A DNA stretch of 25,277 bases from CAYMFD01 sp964389475. GTDB lineage: Bacteria > Bacteroidota > Bacteroidia > Chitinophagales > Saprospiraceae. The notes beneath the pieces are model-generated. The model did no database searches and was not told the origin of the DNA. It worked only from the letters and a program-made list of their open reading frames with translations. Below, piece by piece: positions 8,601 through 16,846 of this stretch. Every line of letters begins with the position of its first letter. Position 1 is the stretch's first letter. The stretch is from NCBI GenBank assembly GCA_964389475.1, contig CAYMFD010000050.1, positions 1 to 25,277 of the forward strand. The letters are read 5' to 3'. Both the position numbers and the translations under genes were made by a program.

Positions 8601-10875
8601 TAAAGAGTAGTCGCACACTATCCTGGCTGGGACAGTCTATGCGTTCAAAAGTATAATCGGCGATAGCCAACACGTCGCCAGCAGCAATACTATCCGCTGC
8701 GCTGACACAGTCCTCAATGCCGTAACGTACATAGTACACGGCATCATTGTCAGTGACAGTTGTAGCTAGCGGGTTGCCAATGAACAAGGTGTCACTGAAG
8801 TCAGCAGTCAAACTCCACTGATAGAGGCTGTCATTGCCTCCACCTGTCGCAGTTAACTCTATGCCGCCGCCACAATCTACAGCGATACCCGTGACATCAA
8901 TCTCTAGTTGATCTACTAACTCTACCACTATAGAGTCCGTGTAGTCACATTCTCCATCGGTAACGGTTACGTAGTACACGCCAGAGGACATACCCACAAA
9001 GAGCGGGTCACTCTGGTTAATCGGTGTGGTAAATGACAGACCATTAATAGGCTCCCAGGTATAGTCCCATTCTTGATTAGGATTGGCCACTAGCCTCACT
9101 TGGTCACCCGTACAGGCACTGATGGGTTCGTCTAGCCATACTATGCTTACGATATCGCTTGTAGGATCTATTGTAAACGTAGCCTCACCTACACAACCGT
9201 TGTCTAGTGTTACGGTCTGTGTGACGCGTATGAGTGATTCGCTCTGGTAGGTAAGTGTCGCTACTACATTGCCTCCCGTAACGCTTATGGCCTGGCTACT
9301 GTTATCGATATCCCATACCACACTGGCGACCGTACCTACGTAGGTGCCTAGATCTTCTAGACGTATGGAGAATGTACTATCCGCTATCAGGCATTCCTCC
9401 ACCTGCCAGCTACCACTGACCTGAGGTAGCAAGTCGTTGTAGTCCAGTACTAGGGTAGTGTCGATCGAGCATTCGCTAGATGTGAAGACCTCCTGAGTAA
9501 TGGTGAATGTCGTATCACTCACGGTAAATGTAGGCTGGGGGTCCGAGCTACGGATCGTATCGCCATTCTGCACTAGCGTGTAGGCGTATGCCGTGATGTT
9601 AAAGCTATCAACTACCACATCGGAGAGATCCGTTATCATGATCGTACCCTCATCGCCGTCACAACTTGATAAGCCAACAGAGAAGCCTGGTATTGCCTGT
9701 CTCTCAAAAACGCCAACACGGGTCACACTAGTATCAGCACATGCATCAGAGCCTCGAGTAGCTATCAGCTGAATATCGTAAAAGCCAGAAGCTGGAAATG
9801 TAAATGTAGGATCTTCTTCAAGGCTGATGAGACTTGAGTCCGTGGTAGGAAAGTCAAACTGCCACTGGTAATCGCTAGCACTCAAGCTATTATTGTCAAA
9901 ATCAACGGTAAGTCCATCACAGATCACATCAGGATTAGAAAACTGTGCAAGTGGAGGTTGACTACACACTCGTACGTTGTATTGAAAATCCCGATTGGTA
10001 CTACCTATTAAGACGCCATTACGGTATTCCTTGACCCGTACACCTACCAAAAACTGACCAGTAATCACAGGTGTACCTGATATCAATCCAGTCTGAGGAT
10101 CTATCCGTAGAGGATCGAAACCACCGAGAAGATTTTGGAGACTAAATGGCGGGTTGTATACGATGGGTGTAAAGTCTAATCGTGATTGAGGTTGTGGTTT
10201 TGGTCGATCAAACGTACCACCTGTAAAGGGTGTAAACAGCTCGTATACGAGAGAGTCACCATCGGGATCAGTCGCACGAGAATCGAAATTGACATCTTCA
10301 TCTGTACATATATACACCGTTGGCCATTGGTCAAATACTGGCGAGCTATTACCTTGCGTGTAGACAGACTCTTCGATACGAGTATAAAAGCTAGCACCAG
10401 TCTGGAGCGGATCGTCAACATTGGTCAACGAACCATTACGACAGCAACGATTATAACCCAAGAAATAGCCACCAGGTCGCTGAGGTAGCCTTACCGTTGT
10501 CCTGTAAGCCGTTTCTTCAACACATACCTGCTCTCCTTCGAATCCGCAGTCACTCACGATCCTATTGTTAAGTGTGTCGGTCGCATCAAATGGGACGAAT
10601 ATGGCTCTTCCTATACCCGGAATATTGGGTAGTAGGATGCCATTTTGGTCATAAATACCGATAGCGGCAGGATCGTCAAACTCTGCCTCCAGGCTTCCTA
10701 GGAAGCAGTCTCTTCTGATGACGAGTATGATCTCAAACTCCTCATTACCTAAGTAACGATAGTTAATATCACCACCAACGATGTGAGTAGCATGGGCACT
10801 CGGTGCTAGAGCAAGCAATGCGACTATTGTACAGGCTACTAACCTGATGGATTGTTTTATATATCTATGGATCAT
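5650..10875 (-). CDS. Giant cell-surface protein with CHU_C (type B T9SS) C-terminal domain
   Basis: Secreted 1741-aa protein. A signal peptide (1-29, ending AHA) is followed by a THIVGGDINYR-type N-terminal domain with paired Cys (57, 110, 118, 144, 145), common at the start of Bacteroidota gliding-associated proteins. PKD-like beta-sandwich domains are recognisable at about 305-395 and 1326-1410. Between them lie two complete ~250-aa super-repeats and a decayed third, starting with CTGD at about 588, 842 and 1092. The last ~94 residues (1648-1741) form the CHU_C domain: FLPTAFSPNGDNVND, IYNRWGEEVF and WDGTFGGE. This domain acts as a type B T9SS signal, normally needing a PorP/SprF partner, which is encoded two genes upstream. 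The start lies three bases after the stop of the OmpA-like gene. Inferred role: long surface adhesin or filament; no enzyme motif seen. Confidence 0.9.
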   Translation of the reverse strand: MIHRYIKQSIRLVACTIVALLALAPSAHATHIVGGDINYRYLGNEEFEIILVIRRDCFLGSLEAEFDDPAAIGIYDQNGILLPNIPGIGRAIFVPFDATDTLNNRIVSDCGFEGEQVCVEETAYRTTVRLPQRPGGYFLGYNRCCRNGSLTNVDDPLQTGASFYTRIEESVYTQGNSSPVFDQWPTVYICTDEDVNFDSRATDPDGDSLVYELFTPFTGGTFDRPKPQPQSRLDFTPIVYNPPFSLQNLLGGFDPLRIDPQTGLISGTPVITGQFLVGVRVKEYRNGVLIGSTNRDFQYNVRVCSQPPLAQFSNPDVICDGLTVDFDNNSLSASDYQWQFDFPTTDSSLISLEEDPTFTFPASGFYDIQLIATRGSDACADTSVTRVGVFERQAIPGFSVGLSSCDGDEGTIMITDLSDVVVDSFNITAYAYTLVQNGDTIRSSDPQPTFTVSDTTFTITQEVFTSSECSIDTTLVLDYNDLLPQVSGSWQVEECLIADSTFSIRLEDLGTYVGTVASVVWDIDNSSQAISVTGGNVVATLTYQSESLIRVTQTVTLDNGCVGEATFTIDPTSDIVSIVWLDEPISACTGDQVRLVANPNQEWDYTWEPINGLSFTTPINQSDPLFVGMSSGVYYVTVTDGECDYTDSIVVELVDQLEIDVTGIAVDCGGGIELTATGGGNDSLYQWSLTADFSDTLFIGNPLATTVTDNDAVYYVRYGIEDCVSAADSIAAGDVLAIADYTFERIDCPSQDSVRLLFTDNSNNGSPGFVPISWSWAISASGQVPLTGSGDSIEVVVPKNVPLEVILQVVYENGCQSTTIDTITPGPYADVVFVQEPAITICTGDSTRIVSNGNLAWTYTWSPTADLNFDDGMHDPLWTGTMTSTYYVTVTDGICTVMDSVRIELADALDIDIEGTQIDCDGTLLLAGVGGANPDLYEWSTSSTFDLIVFTGSPLQVVADDPDAVIYVRYNNGECVSPLDSIRLGDVVAMADFTITAQDCPTESTATIVISDNSATTSPGFTPISWEWMIGPVGNAQSYTTQEVTITIDKDSLIVVNLMVTYENGCTSEISDTLVPGPFANIGFDLPVLQICTGDSVRIVNNPNSDFLYSWDPTTGLLFDNLPDQSDPLFVGNTTTTYGVTVTDGLCTVDTTVTVEIVDQIDLVIDGSVGVCDSDVELTVSGALGAGDYQWSLNESFDPILTTGDTLRTTLPANSTTYYVRYVGPECNSPTDSILLENKDIMLDWIEPFPICNGDSTVWQFFNSDPSQQLTFVWQDDVHIVRGGNTGMPTIVVSPDETEDFDLFFSVVNEFGCELTDTITFTIAERPVLDYEHFTDSCGGTTICFEVFDSIDYNGLLLWNFGDINDPTQNVLGDSTCFTFPDTGTYNVAVWSVSGSCSSDTVFRDITVYPQVVIDPIDDQIVCATEIGTVTPTSNIPGTEYLYCTIEGDTIGVGASVDIQVLRDTSIIVKAVAPDGCTDTAIARLLLYEFDAVVDIPQFVCVAQDTSIMIMSASGNDYSYQWGPDACIISGADTDKPRINVALAKDLSVTITDNVTGCIDSFSYPITVTEFEIDVEAEPDTIINRGEELTIQVVNGVETWIYTWSNGSTDGSQVVMPDSTTTYIVTVTNEDGCVAIDSITITVRQPNCDEDDIFLPTAFSPNGDNVNDVLFVRSNFIAEMELLIYNRWGEEVFFSNDQAVGWDGTFGGETLPPDAYAFALSVICIDGTGSYQTKGNVSILK

Positions 10876-10878
10876 CTT

Positions 10879-13263
10879 CTATCGCTGTTTAGTGGCTTTG
10901 ATAATCTCCACCCTTCGTTCTTGAGCGGCATTGACACTGTAGATGGAACTACGCTTATTGTTACTCTGATCACTTACATCAGGTGCTGTGATCTCCTCAC
11001 CGTAGGAGATGTCTGTGATCACGATTTGACCATTTTCGAGATACTGATTGAGTATGCCGCCGCGGTACGAGCCGATGTCATTCTTAACACTCTCGACACG
11101 TCGCTGACCGAGTACGAGGTTGTACTTATTGACAGCTAGGGGAGAGGTATGTCCCTTAATGGTGAGTTCGATCGCTACACCAGCCTCCATTGCCTTAAAC
11201 AGCTCGTCGTAGAATTTCTGCATCTGTACATAGCCACCTTTCACGTCTTGTGAGAAAAAGGCCTCTAGCTCTCCCGCTTCTCCTGGATTGCGTCGTTTGT
11301 ATGCACCTTCCTCCTTTATATAGGCGTAGTAAAGGTCAGAGTACACCTTATCGGTTGATGTACGTCGACTGCCCGGATCTGGCTGATCATTAGCAAAGTA
11401 CAAGTCTACTGGCAGGTGTATGTTCAGGTCAAAGCTATCTAGGTACATGTCTAGCTTGATACGCTTATCGATGTCATCACCGATCGTACTTACCTCAGCC
11501 GTAGATGTAATGAATCCATCTTTACTTGCCTCTATGCGGTATCGCTTATTGGGCTCTAGTATGAACATGTAGTCATTACCCAGTTCATTGATCTGTACGA
11601 TATCTGCAATCGAGTTGTCGCTAAGGTCAATAAGCGTAATGGTAGTACCCGGTAATGGAGCTCCTGATCTTTTATCAAAGGTCATCAAGTCCAGCGCATA
11701 GCGATCACTATCGAGATAGATCTTTCGCTCTATGGTACCGTCTAGACCAGTCGTATTAAGCGCTAGTGTATCGTTGTAGTATCCAGGTTTAGAGGATACG
11801 AGATAGTACTCTCGACCTTGCACTAGGTCAAATGTGTGATCCTTACCGTCCAGGTTACTACTTGTGCTTATAAGTCTACCCGTCGCAGCGTCGTATAGTG
11901 ACACCGTTACATCTGTAAGGCTGTCTTGAGTCAGCAGGTCGTAGGTCATCGCTAGCAGATCTAGCTGCACTACATCGAAACTAGCTTCATAGATATCATA
12001 ACAACATGCCTCCTGCCCCGGCTCGATGTAGAGACTACCTGTCCGGTTACTAGAGAAGTAGGCTTTGTCACCCTCAGCTACGACTGTATAGTAGATATCG
12101 TTAAAAGAACTATTTACAGGCGCATCGAGGTGTACAACATCACCGAATGTATAGTCCGCATACTTCGTGGCACTATAAACGTCATAGCCTCCTAGAGTAG
12201 GGCGACCATTACTACTCCAGTAGAGGCGTCCATCAAGATAGCTATAGGACGGCGATATATCATCTCCAGCCGTATTAATACTTGTGACATTGACAGGATC
12301 ACTCCAGAGGTTGTCGCCTTCTCTTTTGGTATAGTATATGTCGAGATTACCGGCTCCACCTGCTCTATCACTCACGAAGTATAGGTATGTCTCGCCGCCT
12401 GCATCTTGCATCAAAAATGGTTGCGTAGTCGTACTACTGTCTACATTGATGGAGAGTGGTATAGGAGTACCAAAGGTCGAGTCACTGACAAAGGCCGTCT
12501 CATAAAGATCACAGCGCAACTCATCGACACCTACGTACTCGCAGATGCTCAAGATGACCGTGCTATCACTGGCAAACGTAGCATTGGCGACCGATCGGCT
12601 TGCGTAGACCTCATCTAGGTTGATAATATCTCCAGCACCCGAGTCTATGCTCTCCAGGACACGGCCTAGTACTTGCTGACCATCCGGCCCGTCATCATAT
12701 CCGTAGCCATGGCTGCTGTATAGCAAGCTCTCACCTAGCTCTCTGGCGGCGAACTCACTGTAGGGTGTATTGATGCCATCGGGTAGTCTCGATACTTCGA
12801 GTCCTTCATCAGCAGAGAGCACCTTCTCCTTGGCATACTCGGCAGATGCTATACCCGACTGAGCGATCGCATCGTAGTCTTCATTCTCACCACTATGCTC
12901 ACCGAGGTATATGTTGTAGAGGTTGAGTGCTTCGTCGTAGTTGCCGAGCATCATCCACATCTCACCTAGACGTAGACTAGCGTCAGGGTAGGTGCCTATT
13001 GTGTCTACGTCGAGGATGTAGGAGTAATTGATTGCAGCCGTCGTGTAGGCATTAAAGCCTCTAGCACTCTCAGCGATATAATACCGCACATCGAGGTCTG
13101 TAGAGTCAAAGGCTAGAGCCTCCGAGTAGAAGGAGAGGGCAGAGTAGTAGTCCTTCTTCTCATACTTTTCATCTGCAGCCTTTAGGTAGGCCTTCTTGGT
13201 CTGACCCTGTCCGATCTGAGTGATCATCGCCAGTGCCAGTATATATAGTATTCTGAACTTCAT
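10879..13263 (-). CDS. PorE-like OmpA family protein (TPR, PD40 propeller, OmpA domain)
   Basis: 794-aa periplasmic/outer-membrane-associated protein with the domain order of PorE. A signal peptide (1-20) is followed by TPR-like helices (~24-145) and a beta-propeller of PD40 repeats (~165-430; YFVSDR at 296, YWSSNGRP at 348, YFSSNR at 402, and the ACCYDIYE segment at 419-426). Two carboxypeptidase-regulatory-like sandwiches follow (~434-610), then a C-terminal OmpA domain (~615-794) with KGHTSPLA, YNLVLGQRR and ERRVEI. PorE links the T9SS PorP ring to peptidoglycan; this paralogue probably does the same for the co-encoded PorP/SprF protein. The usual Asp of the OmpA GxTDxxG peptidoglycan motif is Ser here (GHTSPLA). 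It starts 22 bases after the PorP/SprF gene ends and stops three bases before the surface-protein gene. Confidence 0.9.
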   Translation of the reverse strand: MKFRILYILALAMITQIGQGQTKKAYLKAADEKYEKKDYYSALSFYSEALAFDSTDLDVRYYIAESARGFNAYTTAAINYSYILDVDTIGTYPDASLRLGEMWMMLGNYDEALNLYNIYLGEHSGENEDYDAIAQSGIASAEYAKEKVLSADEGLEVSRLPDGINTPYSEFAARELGESLLYSSHGYGYDDGPDGQQVLGRVLESIDSGAGDIINLDEVYASRSVANATFASDSTVILSICEYVGVDELRCDLYETAFVSDSTFGTPIPLSINVDSSTTTQPFLMQDAGGETYLYFVSDRAGGAGNLDIYYTKREGDNLWSDPVNVTSINTAGDDISPSYSYLDGRLYWSSNGRPTLGGYDVYSATKYADYTFGDVVHLDAPVNSSFNDIYYTVVAEGDKAYFSSNRTGSLYIEPGQEACCYDIYEASFDVVQLDLLAMTYDLLTQDSLTDVTVSLYDAATGRLISTSSNLDGKDHTFDLVQGREYYLVSSKPGYYNDTLALNTTGLDGTIERKIYLDSDRYALDLMTFDKRSGAPLPGTTITLIDLSDNSIADIVQINELGNDYMFILEPNKRYRIEASKDGFITSTAEVSTIGDDIDKRIKLDMYLDSFDLNIHLPVDLYFANDQPDPGSRRTSTDKVYSDLYYAYIKEEGAYKRRNPGEAGELEAFFSQDVKGGYVQMQKFYDELFKAMEAGVAIELTIKGHTSPLAVNKYNLVLGQRRVESVKNDIGSYRGGILNQYLENGQIVITDISYGEEITAPDVSDQSNNKRSSIYSVNAAQERRVEIIKATKQR

Positions 13264-13285
13264 AGGTCTTGCTTAGATCGGGTGA

Positions 13286-14317
13286 TTAGTAAATGGGACA
13301 GACTTTCGTCTTGTCGAGGTCTTTGACATGAGTGATGATATACCGCACATGTAACTCTGGGCCACCTCTACCATTGGTATACTGATCGAAGTCCGATATG
13401 TCGATATCGTAACTAAAGCCCACGTACCATTGATTCCACGACATGGCTATAGTAGGAGCGATAGCGCCAGAAGTACGATAGCTACCACCTAGGTCTAGCC
13501 GCCACTCATTACCACGTTGCTGCGAGATGTAGAACTTACCGAGGAGGCCCACGACAGTTTCGTCATATACGTCCTGTATCTGGTGCATGGCGTGTAGTTG
13601 TATGTCGACCGCGTCAGCTAGTTCGAAATTGCCGACAGCCGTCAAGCTATAGTGCCGCGGCAGCTTCTGATTATCAGTATCATAAAAGGTAGTCGTTGGC
13701 TCGTACACGTGAAAGACGCCGACACCTACGTTGAGGTGTGTACGAGCACTACGCTGAAACCGGTAATTGATCCCGAGACCAGTCTCCAGATAGTTGACCC
13801 GCTCCGCATTAAATCCCTCGCCCGTCGCACGACTAGGATCGAAGTCTTGTCCATCCCACTGGCTATCCCACGTAAGACTCTCTAGGTCAAATCCTCTGCT
13901 CGCAAAACCCAGGAGTAGACCACCAGTCAATAGATGCTCTGGGGCGAGTATGCGGGTGTAACTGGCAGTACCACTTATGCTAGTCAGGTTGAGTCGGGAG
14001 TCACCCTGTCGATCATGGTTGACGATGGCACCCCAACCCATAAATCCTTCATCGTGATTCTTAAGGTAGTGCTTTTGGTCATAGCTACCGCTAAACGTAA
14101 ACCAAGGTACGGGAACAGAACGCCACTGATCTCGTAAACTACCGATCACCCGTTGGTCACCATTGTAGACACCTGTCAATGCCGGGTTGATATTTAAGGG
14201 ACTATTGTAAAACTGCGTGTAATGCAGATCTTGCCCTTGCAGGCAGAAAACAGATGCCGCTACGCTGAAATAAATCAGTAGCGCAATCTTGTGTTTGTAG
14301 GTTGGTATCATCTGCAT
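13286..14317 (-). CDS. PorP/SprF family type IX secretion membrane protein
   Basis: 343-aa outer-membrane beta-barrel protein with a signal peptide (about 1-28, ending LQG). Immediately after it comes the hallmark QDLHYTQFYNSPLNINPALTG segment with DQWRSVPVPW soon after. The C-terminus carries GGPELHVRYI and the short KVCPIY tail typical of the family. In Flavobacterium, SprF is needed for secretion or surface attachment of SprB, and PorP with PorE is part of the T9SS periplasmic ring. Being first in a tight unit with a PorE-like gene and a CHU_C protein, it is most likely the cognate partner of that surface protein. MIP at codon 3 is an alternative start. PorP/SprF proteins occur in many paralogues per genome, so no specific gene symbol is given. 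Confidence 0.92.
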   Translation of the reverse strand: MQMIPTYKHKIALLIYFSVAASVFCLQGQDLHYTQFYNSPLNINPALTGVYNGDQRVIGSLRDQWRSVPVPWFTFSGSYDQKHYLKNHDEGFMGWGAIVNHDRQGDSRLNLTSISGTASYTRILAPEHLLTGGLLLGFASRGFDLESLTWDSQWDGQDFDPSRATGEGFNAERVNYLETGLGINYRFQRSARTHLNVGVGVFHVYEPTTTFYDTDNQKLPRHYSLTAVGNFELADAVDIQLHAMHQIQDVYDETVVGLLGKFYISQQRGNEWRLDLGGSYRTSGAIAPTIAMSWNQWYVGFSYDIDISDFDQYTNGRGGPELHVRYIITHVKDLDKTKVCPIY

Positions 14318-14329
14318 AGTATTAAATTA

Positions 14330-14376
14330 CAAATACATTTCACTTGTATAGGCCTCGTAATCAGACCTTAAATATA
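14330..14376 (-). promoter_or_regulatory. Possible promoter(s) of the PorP/SprF unit
   Basis: Two 7-of-8 matches to TAnnTTTG lie upstream of the gene on the minus strand: TATATTTA (14376-14369) and TGTATTTG (14337-14330). The first would give a leader of about 45 bases and is more plausible; the second would start transcription almost at the ATG. Neither has a clear -33 TTG element. Confidence 0.3.
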
Positions 14377-14440
14377 CAGTTGGCTTAATGAAAAGTGGGC
14401 TTATTTACCTGCAAAAATCATACTAGCATCTAGAATCATA

Positions 14441-15520
14441 CTACTGCACATCAAAGGCAATAGTACTTATCGTACTAGTAATTTCACCAGAGAACTGCTT
14501 TTCTCGCAGGATCATCTGTCTTGCTAGGGGGTTATTAAAGACCTCGTCTAATGGCATCAGTTTACAAAAAGGTATTGCATTCGAGGTCAATTGGGCGGCG
14601 AGGTTATCGTAGTCAAGTTCTTGGATTATCGCCTGTAATAGGTCAGATAGTCGTTGGCGGTTTTTGACTCGCTCCTCGTTACTATCAAATGTATCGCTGA
14701 TAGTGGGAGTAAAATTAAGGGTTTTCCCCAGTTTTTGCCACTGGCGGTCGCTACCGACGGCCAGCATCAGCACTTCGCCGTCCCGAGTCTTAAACATATC
14801 ACCGTATGGCGCTATGTTAGGATGTAATGTACCCAGTCGCCCAGGTATATGTCCAGCGTTGAGATAGTTGCTGCCTTGATTGGCTAGAGCGGCTATCCCA
14901 GACTGGTACAGGCTGGTCGTGCAGTAGCTACCGAGGCCTGTACGAGCTCGCTGGTATAGAGCCAGTAGGATAGACGCTTTGATTTGATGAGCTGCGAGGA
15001 CATCTATGAGTGCTACCGGCATCTTAGCTGGAGGTCCATCATCATGTCCATTCATCATCATGAAGCCCGTCTCAGCCTGCATCACTAGATCAAATCCAGG
15101 GCGGTTATTACCAGGCTCATAAGCGTATAGCTGAGCATAGATCAGATCGTCCTTGATCGCTTTTAGCTGCGAGTAGGTCACCCCTAGCTTGGCACTTACC
15201 TCATCATTGTAATTGGAGATAACGATATCTGCCTCAGCTACCAGGGCATAGAGGCGATCGCGATCTGCAGGCACAGTGAGGTCTAGCATGTGTACTTGCT
15301 TACCGTAGTTGACACTGGCATAGTAGGCACTAATCCCACCATCATCTCCCTCGGGTAGTCGCCACCGCCTAGTCATGTCACCACCCGTCTTAGCATTTTC
15401 GATCTTATGCACCGTCGCGCCTAGCTCCGCAAAAAACATAGCAGACATAGGCCCTGCCAGCACAGATGCCAGCTCTACGACCGTAAGGTGTGAGAGGTCC
15501 ATATGATTAGGAGTAGGCAT
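14441..15520 (-). CDS. CaiB/BaiF family (class III) CoA transferase
   Basis: 359-aa cytoplasmic enzyme of the formyl-CoA transferase fold. Family markers in order are TVVELASVLAGPMSAMFFAELGA (13-35), KIEN at 39-42, a DLT segment near 80, ISNY at 101-104, and PGFDLVMQAETGFMMMNG, whose D144 aligns with the catalytic Asp that forms the acyl-enzyme anhydride. GHIPGRLG..HPNIAPY follows. Such enzymes move CoA between carboxylic acids; the acids cannot be named from sequence. Length is slightly short for the family (usually near 380-420). ATG at codon 7 (15502) is an equally good start, because the conserved region begins just after it. The gene follows the AcpH-like gene with a 10-base gap and is last in the ubiE operon. 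Confidence 0.88.
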   Translation of the reverse strand: MPTPNHMDLSHLTVVELASVLAGPMSAMFFAELGATVHKIENAKTGGDMTRRWRLPEGDDGGISAYYASVNYGKQVHMLDLTVPADRDRLYALVAEADIVISNYNDEVSAKLGVTYSQLKAIKDDLIYAQLYAYEPGNNRPGFDLVMQAETGFMMMNGHDDGPPAKMPVALIDVLAAHQIKASILLALYQRARTGLGSYCTTSLYQSGIAALANQGSNYLNAGHIPGRLGTLHPNIAPYGDMFKTRDGEVLMLAVGSDRQWQKLGKTLNFTPTISDTFDSNEERVKNRQRLSDLLQAIIQELDYDNLAAQLTSNAIPFCKLMPLDEVFNNPLARQMILREKQFSGEITSTISTIAFDVQ

Positions 15521-15530
15521 AGTGTATATC

Positions 15531-16127
15531 TTACTGAGATGATGGCAGCTGCTGTACCACGGCTATGCAACTCGCCTGCAGGTCTGGGAAGAAGGATAAA
15601 AAGCCATTTTCTAGCTCGTCATAGTGGTCTAGCAGGTCTCTGACCGCCATATCAAAACCATTGTCAAACTTAGCCCTACGACTGAGATATCCAAATGCCT
15701 TATGCATACCTGGTAGGGTAGTGTAGCGCAGTAGTGCATTATCATCAATCATTGACCGCACCTTATGCTGCACCCTAGCGGGTAGTTGTGGCAGGGCATC
15801 TGTGAGTAGGCTATAAGTACTACTGATGACGCGATCTATCGGATGGTCGGTTACCCTTGCCCAGTTCATAGCTAGGATATAGTCGTATAGCATATCTACA
15901 ACTACTGGCGCATACTTACGCTGTCTATCACGGATCAGCGCCGTCGATGCTCGTACGATAGGGTGCGAGTCGGTGTAGTGGTCGATGTGCCTATGCAGTG
16001 TGATGCCATTACGGTAACCGAGAGGGAGATCTGGCACCAACTTATTGCTGATCATATCGGCTATGAAGTTGCCGACTGTCAGTTGAGGTGTATCGTAGGA
16101 GAGGAGGCTGTGTGCCAGGTAGTTCAT
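15531..16127 (-). CDS. AcpH-family acyl carrier protein phosphodiesterase-like protein
   Basis: 198-aa cytoplasmic protein of the ACP phosphodiesterase family. Recognisable parts are MNYLAHSLLS at the N-terminus, GNFIADMI, GITLHRHIDHYTDSHPIV (41-58) with clustered His and Asp that fit a metal site, and VVVDMLYDYILAMNW (75-89). E. coli AcpH removes the phosphopantetheine arm from ACP; activity in Bacteroidota homologues is assumed by family. It starts two bases downstream of the porT stop, so it sits inside the ubiE-porT transcript, and it precedes the CoA transferase by 10 bases. Why a lipid or ACP enzyme should travel with porT is not evident. Confidence 0.8.
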   Translation of the reverse strand: MNYLAHSLLSYDTPQLTVGNFIADMISNKLVPDLPLGYRNGITLHRHIDHYTDSHPIVRASTALIRDRQRKYAPVVVDMLYDYILAMNWARVTDHPIDRVISSTYSLLTDALPQLPARVQHKVRSMIDDNALLRYTTLPGMHKAFGYLSRRAKFDNGFDMAVRDLLDHYDELENGFLSFFPDLQASCIAVVQQLPSSQ

Positions 16128-16129
16128 GC

Positions 16130-16846
16130 CTATCCCTCGAAGTGAAAGGAGATCGTAAAGACACTAGAGCGGACCTGCTCGATGACGCGACTCTCTGCGA
16201 GTCGATCGTCGTATATAAGTATATTGCCTAAGCCACGGCTCCACTTGATCTCTGGGCTAAAGATAAAGTAAGGATAGAAGAATTGCAGCCCAGCCCCTAT
16301 CTCAAAGGCGAAGTCGTGAGGACTAATCTTAACTAGAGTATTGGCTTGTCGCGAGCTACTATTACTTTGCACATCGTAACTATACTTAAATCCTGCGACG
16401 ACGAAGGCCCGCTTATCCCTGTAAGGTTCGGACTTAAATCGGATCAAAAATGGACTCTCCACGAATACACTCTCGTACGTACGGGTTTGCATCGCACCGT
16501 TACGATCTTCAAACTCAAGCGTACGACTATTACCCAGCGAAAATCCTGGCAGAGCCCTGAAATCAAAGTATTGACCGATCTTGACGTTAAGGATAAAGTG
16601 TATATCAAAACCTGGGCCTCGACCGCCCTGCACCACGCTGATACTATCGTTCTCGGCAAAAAATCTGCTCTGATTGACCTTGTAGCTTGACGTGTTACCA
16701 CCTAGGGAAAGTCCGAAGTAGTACTGCTTGGACTGAAAGTCGTAGTAATTACGGTTTCCAGAACGATTTTGCTGGGCAGACAGCATACCTGCGATCAGGA
16801 GTAGTACACCTATGGCGGTTATTTTATACCCACGTATATAGTGCAT
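16130..16846 (-). CDS. porT: PorT family outer-membrane beta-barrel protein (T9SS component)
   Basis: 238-aa protein with a signal peptide (about 1-25, ending LSAQ) followed by alternating beta-strands and an aromatic C-terminal strand (FTISFHFEG), as expected for a small outer-membrane barrel. Markers are YYFGLSLGGNTSSYKV, GFDIHFILNVKIGQYFDFRALPG, VESPFLIRFKSEPYRD and FAFEIGAGLQFFYPYFIFSPEIKWS. PorT (SprT in Flavobacterium) is needed for T9SS export and gliding. Length and the position directly after ubiE match what I recall for true porT loci, which argues against a generic PorT-like barrel. Its start overlaps the end of ubiE by 28 bases; no other in-frame start would keep the signal peptide, so translation is probably coupled. 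Confidence 0.85.
   Translation of the reverse strand: MHYIRGYKITAIGVLLLIAGMLSAQQNRSGNRNYYDFQSKQYYFGLSLGGNTSSYKVNQSRFFAENDSISVVQGGRGPGFDIHFILNVKIGQYFDFRALPGFSLGNSRTLEFEDRNGAMQTRTYESVFVESPFLIRFKSEPYRDKRAFVVAGFKYSYDVQSNSSSRQANTLVKISPHDFAFEIGAGLQFFYPYFIFSPEIKWSRGLGNILIYDDRLAESRVIEQVRSSVFTISFHFEG

Noticed and set aside
7455..8656. Several 60-90 codon ORFs antisense or out of frame inside the giant surface-protein gene
   Set aside because: All lie within a continuous 1741-codon frame with clear domains and show no features of their own.
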